Origin: Pseudomonadota bacterium
Lineage (GTDB): Bacteria; Pseudomonadota; Alphaproteobacteria; Micropepsales; Micropepsaceae
Length of the DNA stretch: 16,793 nt
Reading direction: 5' to 3'
NCBI GenBank assembly: GCA_021817355.1
Contig: JAKAVI010000394.1
Coordinates: forward strand, 1-16,793
Below, one piece after another: positions 1-6,660 of this stretch. Position 1 is the first letter of the stretch. Each line of letters begins with the position of its first letter. A program made the position numbers and the translations under genes. The notes beneath the pieces are model-generated. The model did no database searches, had not been told where the DNA came from, and saw only the letters and a list, made by a program, of their open reading frames with translations.

Positions 1-8
1 AGCGCGGC

Positions 9-1124
9 ATGCCAGAGGTACCGGCAGCGCAGGCAGTGGTCGAGCTTTCTATCGTAGTGCCGACTTTTTGCGAAGCCGAAAATATCGCGGTTTTGGTGAA
101 GAAGGTTGACGCGGCGCTTGGCGACCGTCGGTGGGAGATCATTTTCGTTGATGACGATTCCTCCGATCGAACCGCCGAGCGCGCCAAGGCTATTGCGGGC
201 TTAGATCGGCGGGTGCGATGCATTCGCAGAGTTGGCCGTCGTGGTCTGGCAGGTGCTTGTATTGAAGGCATTTTGTCGTCGGCCGCACCCTTCGTGGCGG
301 TCATGGACGCAGATCTTCAGCATGATGAGGCTCTGTTGCCGCGGATGCTTAGCCAATTAGAGGGCGGGGAGGTCGATCTTGTCGCTGCCACCCGTTACGC
401 CGGCGAGGGGGCCGGCGCGGACGGGCTGGCAACCGCACGACGCAACCAGCTTAGCCGGATCGCAAATGCAAGCGTACAGCGACTTCTGGCGGTGCGGCTT
501 TCAGATCCCATGAGTGGCTTTTTCATGCTGCGCCGACAGATTGTGGAGGAGCATGCCAGCGCGCTGAGCGCGGATGGGTTTAAAATTCTTCTCGATATCG
601 TGGCCACAGCGGGTCCAGGGCTACGCGTTGCTGAGGTACCATATCGTTTTCGTCCACGTCATGCCGGTGAGAGTAAATTTGACACCCGCACAGCGGTCGA
701 ATTTGGCGGGCTGGTGCTCAGCAAGGTGAGCTTTGGGGTCTTTAGTCCGCGCTTTTTGGTCTATGCGCTTGTCGGGGCCACTGGGCTTGGGGTGCATATG
801 CTTGCGCTGCTGGGCTATCTGGCGATAGACGGCAACAGATTTGCCCCTGCCCAGCTATTTGCGACGGGCGTTGCGATTACCAATAACTATGTTCTCAATA
901 ATCTCCTGACTTGGCGCGACCGCCGCCTGAGGGGGTGGCAGATGGTGCGCGGCTTTGCTGGTTTTTGCCTGATCAGCACGGCGGGAGCGGTTGCCAATAT
1001 TGGCGTTGCCGAGTGGCTTTTTGCCCAGGAGCCTAAATGGTGGCTGGCCGGGCTGGCCGGCGCGCTCATGGGTGCGCTCTGGAATTTCTCGATGTCAAGC
1101 CGGCTTGTCTGGCAGAGCCGGTGA
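9..1124 (+). CDS. GT2 polyprenol-phosphate glycosyltransferase fused to a GtrA-like membrane domain
   Basis: Predicted to transfer a sugar from a nucleotide sugar to a polyprenyl phosphate at the cytoplasmic face of the inner membrane; the membrane domain may help flip or use the product. Residues 13-240 are a family 2 glycosyltransferase of DPM1/DPMS type: the VVPTFCEAENI start, acidic cluster DDD at 48-50, DAD at 100-102, and the DPMSGFFMLRR segment typical of dolichol-phosphate mannosyltransferases. Residues about 245-370 hold four hydrophobic segments and the NNYVLNNLLTWRDR stretch typical of GtrA/DPMS-like domains. The fusion is a known architecture. The ATG at 9 is the first in frame, but no stop lies between it and the window edge, so the true start could be further upstream. 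Sugar and acceptor cannot be told from sequence. The stop is followed by a small hairpin. Confidence 0.87.
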   Translation: MPEVPAAQAVVELSIVVPTFCEAENIAVLVKKVDAALGDRRWEIIFVDDDSSDRTAERAKAIAGLDRRVRCIRRVGRRGLAGACIEGILSSAAPFVAVMDADLQHDEALLPRMLSQLEGGEVDLVAATRYAGEGAGADGLATARRNQLSRIANASVQRLLAVRLSDPMSGFFMLRRQIVEEHASALSADGFKILLDIVATAGPGLRVAEVPYRFRPRHAGESKFDTRTAVEFGGLVLSKVSFGVFSPRFLVYALVGATGLGVHMLALLGYLAIDGNRFAPAQLFATGVAITNNYVLNNLLTWRDRRLRGWQMVRGFAGFCLISTAGAVANIGVAEWLFAQEPKWWLAGLAGALMGALWNFSMSSRLVWQSR

Positions 1125-1126
1125 AC

Positions 1127-1142
1127 CGAACGGACACGTTCG
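1127..1142 (+). terminator. Small hairpin after the glycosyltransferase gene
   Basis: CGAACG (1127-1132) pairs perfectly with CGTTCG (1137-1142) around a GACA tetraloop, three bases after the stop codon. No T-run follows, so it is only a weak candidate for an intrinsic terminator or 3' end stabiliser. Confidence 0.3.
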
Positions 1143-1216
1143 AATTGGGATTTCGTGAAGGCGGCTGATCCGCTATATCGCCTATCAGATCATTTTTGAT
1201 TTGCCCGGAGTGATTG

Positions 1217-1801
1217 ATGTTTGCCAAGCGCCTGGCCGCCGTCTCGACGCTCGTCTTTACCTTGGCCCTGCCGCTGCAGGCCCAGGCAGCAACGACCCCG
1301 GCTCCTGTTATTAAAGTCTATGGTAATTCCACCATAACCAATGCGGGAAAGATCCTGCGGTTCGCACTGCCGGCCGCAGCTGCGGGCATTGCTTTGTGGA
1401 AAAACGACTATAATGGCTTCTATCAGCTGGCGGCGTCCTACATCACGACCATCGGGATCACCTACGGATTGAAGCATGTGATCCGGGAGCAGCGGCCGGA
1501 TCACTCCAACTGGCAGTCCATGCCTTCGGATTCTTCGGCAAGCGCGTCTGCGGGTGCAGCCTTTCTGTGGCGCCGCTATGGATGGAAATACGGTATTCCG
1601 GCAGAGGCTCTTTCGGTTTTCGTCGGTTATTCGCGTACACAGGCCCATTTGCACCACTGGTATGACGTAATTGCGGGCGATGCAGTGGCGTGGGGCGCCA
1701 ATATGCTGTTCGTGTCTCATTATCGTCCCGACAAACGCTATCACATCGGTTTTGGCGCAAGTCCTAACGGAGTTAGCGTGAACTTCGCGATGAATATGTG
1801 A
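1217..1801 (+). CDS. PAP2-family lipid phosphatase-like protein with atypical motif 2
   Basis: PAP2 (phosphatidic acid phosphatase type 2) proteins hydrolyse phosphate from lipids such as undecaprenyl diphosphate or phosphatidate at the membrane or periplasm. The N-terminus is a signal peptide ending near ALPLQAQA. Motif 1 is present as KHVIREQRP (K-x6-RP) and motif 3 as SRTQAHLHHWYD (SR-x5-H-x3-D), which holds the nucleophilic His. Motif 2, normally PSGH, reads PSDS followed by SASASAGA, so the usual general-acid His is missing. The ATG at 1217 has GGAG at 1207-1210, six bases upstream; a TTG one codon earlier is less likely. The gene is 27 bases ahead of a membrane methyltransferase gene, probably in the same transcript. 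Fold assignment is good; activity is uncertain because of motif 2. Confidence 0.82.
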   Translation: MFAKRLAAVSTLVFTLALPLQAQAATTPAPVIKVYGNSTITNAGKILRFALPAAAAGIALWKNDYNGFYQLAASYITTIGITYGLKHVIREQRPDHSNWQSMPSDSSASASAGAAFLWRRYGWKYGIPAEALSVFVGYSRTQAHLHHWYDVIAGDAVAWGANMLFVSHYRPDKRYHIGFGASPNGVSVNFAMNM

Positions 1802-1828
1802 CTGACCATTTCCGGATTTAAAAGGGTA

Positions 1829-2467
1829 ATGGAACTCACCATCACGCCGACACCACAGCGGCGCAGTGATCTCATCTTGGATGTGATCGAGCGGGCTATC
1901 GTCATCGGCCTCTTCGTTGCCTTGTGCTTGAACCTCGGCCAGGACTTTTTGCGCCACGGCCATATCGTATCGCTGCTTTTTGTCGTTGGCGAAAGCATTC
2001 CCGTTGCTCTCGTGCTTTTGCGCCGCCCCGCGCAGCCATTAAGCCGTCGCCCGCGTGACTGGCTTTTGACCTTGAGCGGAACCTGTCTGCCGCTTCTTGT
2101 GCGGGCTGGAGGGCCGGCCCTGATGGCGCCAGTTATCTGCGGGTTGATCATTCTTCTGGGGTTCACCATCCAGGTCGCGGCCAAGATCTCGCTGGGACGC
2201 AGCTTTGGCCTCGTGCCGGCCTGTCGTGGCGTCAAATGTGGCGGGCTCTACCATATCGTCCGCCATCCAATCTATGCCGGGTATGTTTTGATGGATTTGG
2301 GCTTTCTGCTCGCCAATGCGAGTAAGTGGAACGCGGCCCTATACCTCATCGCCTATGGCGCACAGCTGGGACGGCTCTTTGCGGAGGAGCAATTGTTGAT
2401 GGAAGATGCGACCTACCGCGCCTATGCTGCGCAGACCCGATGGCGCATTTTGCCAGGCGTGTTTTGA
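1829..2467 (+). CDS. ICMT/phospholipid methyltransferase-like integral membrane protein
   Basis: Member of the isoprenylcysteine carboxyl methyltransferase/phospholipid methyltransferase superfamily, which uses S-adenosylmethionine to methylate lipid-like or prenylated substrates inside the membrane. About four or five hydrophobic segments fill residues 20-125. The conserved C-terminal SAM region follows: SLGRSFGL, then GGLYHIVRHPIYAGYVL with the typical RHP-x-Y-x-G core, then EEQLLMEDATYRAY, where the EE pair and Y-x-x-Y are family hallmarks. The length of 212 residues fits bacterial members. AAAAGGG upstream of the ATG supports the start. The gene lies 27 bases after the PAP2 gene, suggesting a shared lipid-modification role, but the substrate is unknown. 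Confidence 0.8.
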   Translation: MELTITPTPQRRSDLILDVIERAIVIGLFVALCLNLGQDFLRHGHIVSLLFVVGESIPVALVLLRRPAQPLSRRPRDWLLTLSGTCLPLLVRAGGPALMAPVICGLIILLGFTIQVAAKISLGRSFGLVPACRGVKCGGLYHIVRHPIYAGYVLMDLGFLLANASKWNAALYLIAYGAQLGRLFAEEQLLMEDATYRAYAAQTRWRILPGVF

Positions 2468-2520
2468 GGGCCGCAGATGCCGGGCCCGGCCAGGGAATAA
2501 TCTTGTTGGAGATAAAAGAC

Positions 2521-2910
2521 ATGTTGATTCGCGCCTGTATGGCAAAAATTCACAGGGCGACCGTAACCCAGGCTGATCTCAATTATGTGGGATCGATCAC
2601 CATCGATGCGGCACTGCTGGAGGTCAGCGGCATTCAGCCTTACCAGTACGTGAACATCACGAGCCTCGCCAATGGGGCATACTGGCAAACCTACGTCATC
2701 GAGGGGCCGCGTGGGGAGGGGGGTATCTGCCTGAATGGCTCGCCGGCGCGGCATTTCCATCCTGGGGACAAGGTCATCATCCTGGCGGAGGCGTTTCTTG
2801 AGCCCAAAGATATGGCCCAACTCGATCCGGTGGTAGTATTTGTCGATGAAAAGAACCAGGTGACTGAGGTCAAGCGCCACCGCCTGGTGCCACCTGGCCA
2901 GCATTGCTGA
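2521..2910 (+). CDS. panD: Aspartate 1-decarboxylase
   Basis: Cytoplasmic pyruvoyl-dependent enzyme that decarboxylates L-aspartate to beta-alanine for pantothenate and coenzyme A synthesis. The chain is made as a proenzyme and self-cleaves between Gly24 and Ser25; here Y22-V-G24-S25 is at exactly that position, and Ser25 becomes the pyruvoyl group. Lys9, His11, Thr57, Tyr58 and Asn72 (LNG) align with the E. coli enzyme without gaps. The residue equivalent to Arg54, which binds the substrate carboxylate in E. coli PanD, is Tyr54 here (NGAYWQTY). The length of 129 residues is normal. TTGGAG at 2506-2511 lies nine bases before the ATG and decides the start over the longer open frame. No other pantothenate gene is nearby. 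Family assignment is firm; catalytic competence is likely but the Arg54 change deserves testing. Confidence 0.93.
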   Translation: MLIRACMAKIHRATVTQADLNYVGSITIDAALLEVSGIQPYQYVNITSLANGAYWQTYVIEGPRGEGGICLNGSPARHFHPGDKVIILAEAFLEPKDMAQLDPVVVFVDEKNQVTEVKRHRLVPPGQHC

Positions 2911-2925
2911 CAGGCGTGGGGCCTG
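2911..2925 (+). terminator. Short hairpin directly after panD
   Basis: CAGGC (2911-2915) pairs with GCCTG (2921-2925) around GTGGG, immediately after the stop codon. There is no T-run, so the case for an intrinsic terminator is weak. Confidence 0.22.
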
Positions 2926-3023
2926 GCTTGGCGAGGCGATTTGGAGCGACCGGATCAATGTCTTTTCCCGCAGCAGTGGCCATGCCATGGTCACGTGCGG
3001 TCGTTTGTTAAAGAGGATTGTGC

Positions 3024-3518
3024 ATGAAGCGAGCATCCCTTGCTGTCGGCAGCTTCTTGCTGGCTATGAGTCTGGCTCCCATGGCCCAGGCGTCCCATGG
3101 CACCGCTGGACTGTGGCGGGTGATCGTCAGCGTCAATGAGCCAGCAAACGCATTTTTGACCCCGCAGCAACGCGCGCAGATGCGCGCCCACGGCATCGAT
3201 ATCCTGGGGCCCAATTCCATCGCTGCGGACCATTGCATGACAGAGGCGGAGGTTACCTCGAACCGGCTGAGCAAAGCCGAGGATATCGCAGGTTGCAGTC
3301 TGGAAAAGCAGTCCGTCGATGGCGCGACGCTGCGTGGTACGCTCGTGTGCATCGAGGAACCAAAGGGAACCGGCCATCTCCAGATTACCTACGCCAATCC
3401 CAAGCACTATACCGGTTCCATGGTGTTTAGCGGCATGGCGCATGGCCAGCGCGTTCGCCTTACATACCACTATGACGGCCACTGGCTTTCTTCTGACTGC
3501 GGCAAGATAAAGCATTGA
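3024..3518 (+). CDS. DUF3617-like secreted protein
   Basis: Probable periplasmic protein of unknown function. An N-terminal signal peptide (MKRASLAVGSFLLAMSLAPM then AQAS) precedes a mature domain starting with GLWRVIVSV. The order of features matches DUF3617: a G-x-W-x-V strand, a QQRAQMRAHG helix, a HCMTEAEV Cys-containing segment, a GCSLEKQ segment, TLVC, and an ending with SSDCGK. Four Cys in the mature region could form disulfides. AGAGGA at 3012-3017 lies six bases before ATG 3024; the TTG two codons earlier is not needed. The stop overlaps the proposed TTG start of the sirtuin gene, implying co-transcription. No enzymatic motif was seen. Confidence 0.78.
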   Translation: MKRASLAVGSFLLAMSLAPMAQASHGTAGLWRVIVSVNEPANAFLTPQQRAQMRAHGIDILGPNSIAADHCMTEAEVTSNRLSKAEDIAGCSLEKQSVDGATLRGTLVCIEEPKGTGHLQITYANPKHYTGSMVFSGMAHGQRVRLTYHYDGHWLSSDCGKIKH

Positions 3519-4273
3519 AGCCGGAGGACGACAGGCATGCCGACCTGGCTGCAAAACTGCGTGCGGCCAAACGGGCGGTGATTTTCACGGGTGCTGGCAT
3601 CTCCACCGAGTCGGGCATCCCGGACTTTCGCTCCAGGGATGGCATCTGGACCAAAATGGCTCCGATTGACTTTGCGGATTATCTCGCTTCGGTAGAGATG
3701 CGGCGCGAAGCCTGGCGGCGGCGCTTTGCTATGGATGCCATGTTTCCTGGGGACACAGCCAATCGCGGGCATCAGGCGGTGGCAGCGCTGGTTCGCCGGG
3801 GCACGGTGTTCTGCGTCATCACCCAGAATATCGACAACCTGCACCAGGATTCGGGGGTACCCGAGAACAAGATTGTCGAATTGCATGGTAATACGAGTTA
3901 TGCCAAATGCTTGAGCTGCAATCTTCGTGTAGAATTTGAGCCGATACGCGAATATTTTACACAGCATGGTGACGCGCCAGACTGTCCAGCGTGTGGCGGT
4001 TTACTTAAGACGGCCACGATCTCTTTTGGTCAGGCGATGCCCGAGCGGGAGATGGCCCGCGCCCAGGCGGCGGCAAGGGGCTGCGACTTGTTTGTGGTTC
4101 TTGGTTCCTCTCTGGTGGTTTATCCCGCAGCAGAGGTGCCGGTGCTGGCGGTGCGCCAGGGGGCGGAGCTCGTCATTATTAATCGGGAGCCCACCCCGCT
4201 AGATGACCTGGCGGGCCTTGTCTTACACGCAGGTATCGGTGATACGCTGGACGGCGCGGTTCGGGCGCTGTAG
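3515..4273 (+). CDS. cobB: NAD-dependent protein deacylase, sirtuin family
   Basis: Removes acyl groups from lysines using NAD+, giving nicotinamide and O-acyl-ADP-ribose. Visible motifs: the NAD-binding GAGIS at 26-30, GIPDFRS at 34-40, TQNIDNLH at 103-110, catalytic His124 in LHGN, a zinc site with Cys132/Cys135 and Cys157/Cys160, and VLGSSLVVYP. The Y-x-x-R pair that marks Sirt5/CobB-type desuccinylases is not evident; the region reads EAWRRRFAM, so acyl preference is open. The proposed TTG start overlaps the previous stop (TTGA), suggesting translational coupling, but it has a poor ribosome binding site. A much better one (GGAGGA, 3523-3528) serves an out-of-frame ATG at 3537. Product is certain; the exact start is not. 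The symbol is used in the general sense of bacterial sirtuin. Confidence 0.9.
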   Translation: MKPEDDRHADLAAKLRAAKRAVIFTGAGISTESGIPDFRSRDGIWTKMAPIDFADYLASVEMRREAWRRRFAMDAMFPGDTANRGHQAVAALVRRGTVFCVITQNIDNLHQDSGVPENKIVELHGNTSYAKCLSCNLRVEFEPIREYFTQHGDAPDCPACGGLLKTATISFGQAMPEREMARAQAAARGCDLFVVLGSSLVVYPAAEVPVLAVRQGAELVIINREPTPLDDLAGLVLHAGIGDTLDGAVRAL

Positions 4274-4373
4274 ACCCTCACCGCGCGATCGCTAATATGA
4301 CCGTGGTCCCGGTCGCGCTGATTTGCTCTGGTGCGAGAGCTCGGCGCCGGACGGCAGCACAGGTGCGGGCCCT

Positions 4374-4434
4374 TGGGTTTGCGACACCGGTGTGGCCGGC
4401 CAGGAGCCGAAGGGCTCGGCCCCAAACCCAGGAG
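4374..4434 (+). promoter_or_regulatory. Structured leader overlapping the ribosome binding site of the ClpP-like gene
   Basis: TGGGTTT (4374-4380) is perfectly complementary to AAACCCA (4424-4430). Inside it, GAGCC (4404-4408) and GGCTC (4413-4417) form a stem with a GAAG loop, extended by GGCC/GGCC (4398-4401 with 4418-4421) across a two-base bulge. The outer stem ends on the first base of the AGGAG ribosome binding site (4430-4434). The pairing is seen directly; a role in controlling translation is inference. Confidence 0.35.
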
Positions 4435-4440
4435 TTTGCC

Positions 4441-5040
4441 GTGTTTCGCCTCGATGACGAAGACGAGAAGTCCGACGAGAAGACCCCCCCGACGCCGCCA
4501 TCGCCGCCCGTGACGCAGGCGCTCTACAAGTCACGCACGGTCCTGATATTTGGTGAAGTCGACATGAAGATGGCCGAGCGGGTAACAGCGCAGTTGCTCG
4601 CTTTGGCTTCGGAAAGTTCCGATCCAATCCGTGTGGTGCTGAATTCCCCCGGGGGCCATGTCGAGTCGGGAGACACTATTCACGATGTCATTCGGTTTTG
4701 CGGTCCGGTCGTGAAGATCATCGGAACGGGCTGGGTAGCGAGTGCCGGGGCCCACATTTTCCTCGGTGCCAAGCGCGAAAACAGGCTCTGCCTGCCCTTC
4801 ACGCGCTTTTTGCTGCATCAGCCGCTTGGGGGTGTCCGCGGGCAGGCTTCGGATATTTCGATCGAGGCGGAAGAGATCATCAAGATGCGCGAACGTCTCA
4901 ACCAGGAAATCGCCCGGGAAACTGGTCAGAGCCTGGAAAAGGTTTTGGCTGATACGGAGCGCAATTTCTGGATGAGTGCGGAGGAGGCGGTCGCCTACGG
5001 TCTGGTCGGTCGCGTTGTCGCCAGGGCAGATGAGGTCTAG
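4441..5040 (+). CDS. ClpP-like serine protease subunit (paralogue with altered triad)
   Basis: Homologue of the ClpP peptidase subunit, which forms double-heptamer chambers fed by Clp ATPases in the cytoplasm. A charged, Pro-rich N-terminus (residues 4-25) precedes the ClpP domain: NSPGGHVESGD at 68-78, the nucleophile in GWVASAGAH (Ser101), His126 in LLHQPLGG, and DTERNFWMSAEEA at 171-183. The acid of the triad in E. coli ClpP is the Asp in ERDRF; aligned from the catalytic His without gaps, this place is Asn175 here. From memory, alphaproteobacterial paralogues share the DxxRNFW form, so this is probably a subfamily trait. The GTG start at 4441 has AGGAG at 4430-4434; an in-frame ATG at 4297 would add 48 residues unlike any ClpP. 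The next gene begins two bases after the stop. No clpX or clpA lies nearby. Confidence 0.85.
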   Translation: MFRLDDEDEKSDEKTPPTPPSPPVTQALYKSRTVLIFGEVDMKMAERVTAQLLALASESSDPIRVVLNSPGGHVESGDTIHDVIRFCGPVVKIIGTGWVASAGAHIFLGAKRENRLCLPFTRFLLHQPLGGVRGQASDISIEAEEIIKMRERLNQEIARETGQSLEKVLADTERNFWMSAEEAVAYGLVGRVVARADEV

Positions 5041-5042
5041 CC

Positions 5043-6656
5043 GTGACGGGCGCCGGGCAATGGTGGCGCGGCGCGGTCATCTATCAGATCTATATTCGCA
5101 GCTTCTGCGACAGCAATGGTGACGGGCAGGGGGATCTTGGCGGGGTTTTGTCCAAGCTCCCCTATCTCGCAACCCTTGGCGTCGATGCCATCTGGCTTTC
5201 GCCGGTGCATCCCTCGCCCAACCGCGACTGGGGCTACGATGTCAGCGATTATGCCGGGATACATCCAGATTACGGAAGTTTGGGAGATCTCGAGCGACTG
5301 GTGACGACGGCTCATGGTCTTGGTCTTAAGGTCATGCTGGACGAGGTTCTTGCCCATACCTCTGACGAACATCCATGGTTTGCAGAGAGCCTGCGCGGCG
5401 CCTCCAAACGTGACTGGTTTGTCTGGGCGGACGCGCAAGCCGATGGTACCGCACCCAATAACTGGCTATCTGCCTTCGCCGGTCCAGCCTGGTCCTACCA
5501 GCCTGCCCGGCGCCAATACTACCATCACAAGTTTTTGCGTCAGCAGCCCAAGCTCAACTGGCACAATTCTGAGGCTAGGGAAGCGGCACTTTCGGTACTG
5601 CGCTACTGGCTCGCGCGCGGTATCGACGGCTTTCGCCTCGATGTTGCCAATGCCTTTTTGCACGACGAGACACTGGCAGATAATCCGCCGGTGCCACAGA
5701 CTTCGCGTATCGCAGCCTATTGGGCTCATCCGCCAAATATGCAGTTACATTATCATGATAGTAATTTAGCGGAAAATATTCAGGTTCTGGATGAAATCCG
5801 TAAGGTGGTTGACAGCTATCCTGGTCGTTTCGTGATGGGAGAATTCTCGGAGCAGCCCGAACGTAGCGGGTGCTACGCACCAGCCGATCAGGGGCTTCAT
5901 TCCGGCTACAGTTTTCCGTTGCTGGAAGCGCGCAGGCTTGGTCCAGATGTCCTCGGCGAACACCTTGAAACCTTGGCGCGATATCCCGGACACTGGCCAT
6001 CGCTCAGCTTTAGCAATCACGATGTGATGCGGGCTCCGAGCCGCTTTGGCGGCCTTGTACCACCACCGGGTCTTGCCCGTCTGCTGCTGGCCCTTCTTTT
6101 AGGCTTGCGTGGTACCATTCTTCTCTATCAAGGCGAGGAGCTGGGACTGCCGCAGGCAGAGCTGCCGCGCTCGGCTTTGCGCGATCCGGTGGGCGATCTC
6201 TATTACCCCTACACCTATGGGCGCGATGGCTGTCGCACGCCGATGCCCTGGGAGGCGGGTGTAACCAATCTTGGCTTCAGCACCGGCACGCCGTGGCTGC
6301 CAGCCTTCGCAGGGCACGCCGCCTATGCGGTGCGCCAACAACTTGAGGATCCGGCGTCTACGCTCAATTACACGCGGAAGCTGATCGCCGCCCGTAAAGC
6401 TATGCCCGCGCTGTTGCATGGTGATCTCGTTCTGCGCGCCGCAGGTTCGGCTATTCTCGCGTTTACCCGCAGCATCTCCACGCAGACAGTTCTCTGCCTC
6501 TTCAACCTCTCGTCGAGCCCCCAAAAATTTAGTGATACCCGCCTCGCAGGGGCAAAAGATCTTCAGCTGGGATGCGGAGGAGGCCATTGTTCCGCAACTG
6601 AGGTTGAACTACCTCCCTATGCGGCGCAGTTCCTGGCGGTCGGTGGCTGGAATTGA
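5043..6656 (+). CDS. GH13 alpha-glucosidase-type glycoside hydrolase
   Basis: Retaining alpha-glycosidase of family GH13, probably hydrolysing alpha-1,4 or alpha-1,6 glucosidic bonds of malto- or isomalto-oligosaccharides in the cytoplasm; no signal peptide is present. The (beta/alpha)8 barrel starts with WWRGAVIYQIYIRSF. Catalytic residues: nucleophile Asp200 (GFRLDVAN), acid/base Glu267 (VMGEFSE) and transition-state stabiliser Asp327 (SFSNHD). Conserved region I reads DEVLAHTSD at 100-108, with Ala instead of the usual Asn before His105; from memory, related alpha-glucosidases of GH13_17/23 type also vary here. The C-terminal beta domain covers roughly 450-537. The length of 537 residues is typical. 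The GTG start has GAGG about seven bases upstream, and the gene lies two bases after the ClpP-like gene, so they are probably co-transcribed. It converges on the minus-strand SufU-like gene with only four bases between stop codons. Confidence 0.9.
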   Translation: MTGAGQWWRGAVIYQIYIRSFCDSNGDGQGDLGGVLSKLPYLATLGVDAIWLSPVHPSPNRDWGYDVSDYAGIHPDYGSLGDLERLVTTAHGLGLKVMLDEVLAHTSDEHPWFAESLRGASKRDWFVWADAQADGTAPNNWLSAFAGPAWSYQPARRQYYHHKFLRQQPKLNWHNSEAREAALSVLRYWLARGIDGFRLDVANAFLHDETLADNPPVPQTSRIAAYWAHPPNMQLHYHDSNLAENIQVLDEIRKVVDSYPGRFVMGEFSEQPERSGCYAPADQGLHSGYSFPLLEARRLGPDVLGEHLETLARYPGHWPSLSFSNHDVMRAPSRFGGLVPPPGLARLLLALLLGLRGTILLYQGEELGLPQAELPRSALRDPVGDLYYPYTYGRDGCRTPMPWEAGVTNLGFSTGTPWLPAFAGHAAYAVRQQLEDPASTLNYTRKLIAARKAMPALLHGDLVLRAAGSAILAFTRSISTQTVLCLFNLSSSPQKFSDTRLAGAKDLQLGCGGGHCSATEVELPPYAAQFLAVGGWN

Positions 6657-6660
6657 GGGA

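Noticed and set aside
1190..1963. Long minus-strand open frame of 257 codons
   Set aside because: It lies antisense to the PAP2 gene and the start of the ICMT-like gene, both with clear motifs, and its translation shows no domain; it is a by-product of GC-rich coding.
2422..3554. Overlapping minus-strand open frames opposite panD and the DUF3617 gene
   Set aside because: They are shadows of plus-strand genes with clear start signals and family motifs.
4297..4440. N-terminal extension of the ClpP-like protein from an in-frame ATG
   Set aside because: The added 48 residues are Arg/Ala-rich and unlike ClpP, while GTG 4441 has an AGGAG at ideal spacing and the extension overlaps a strongly paired leader.
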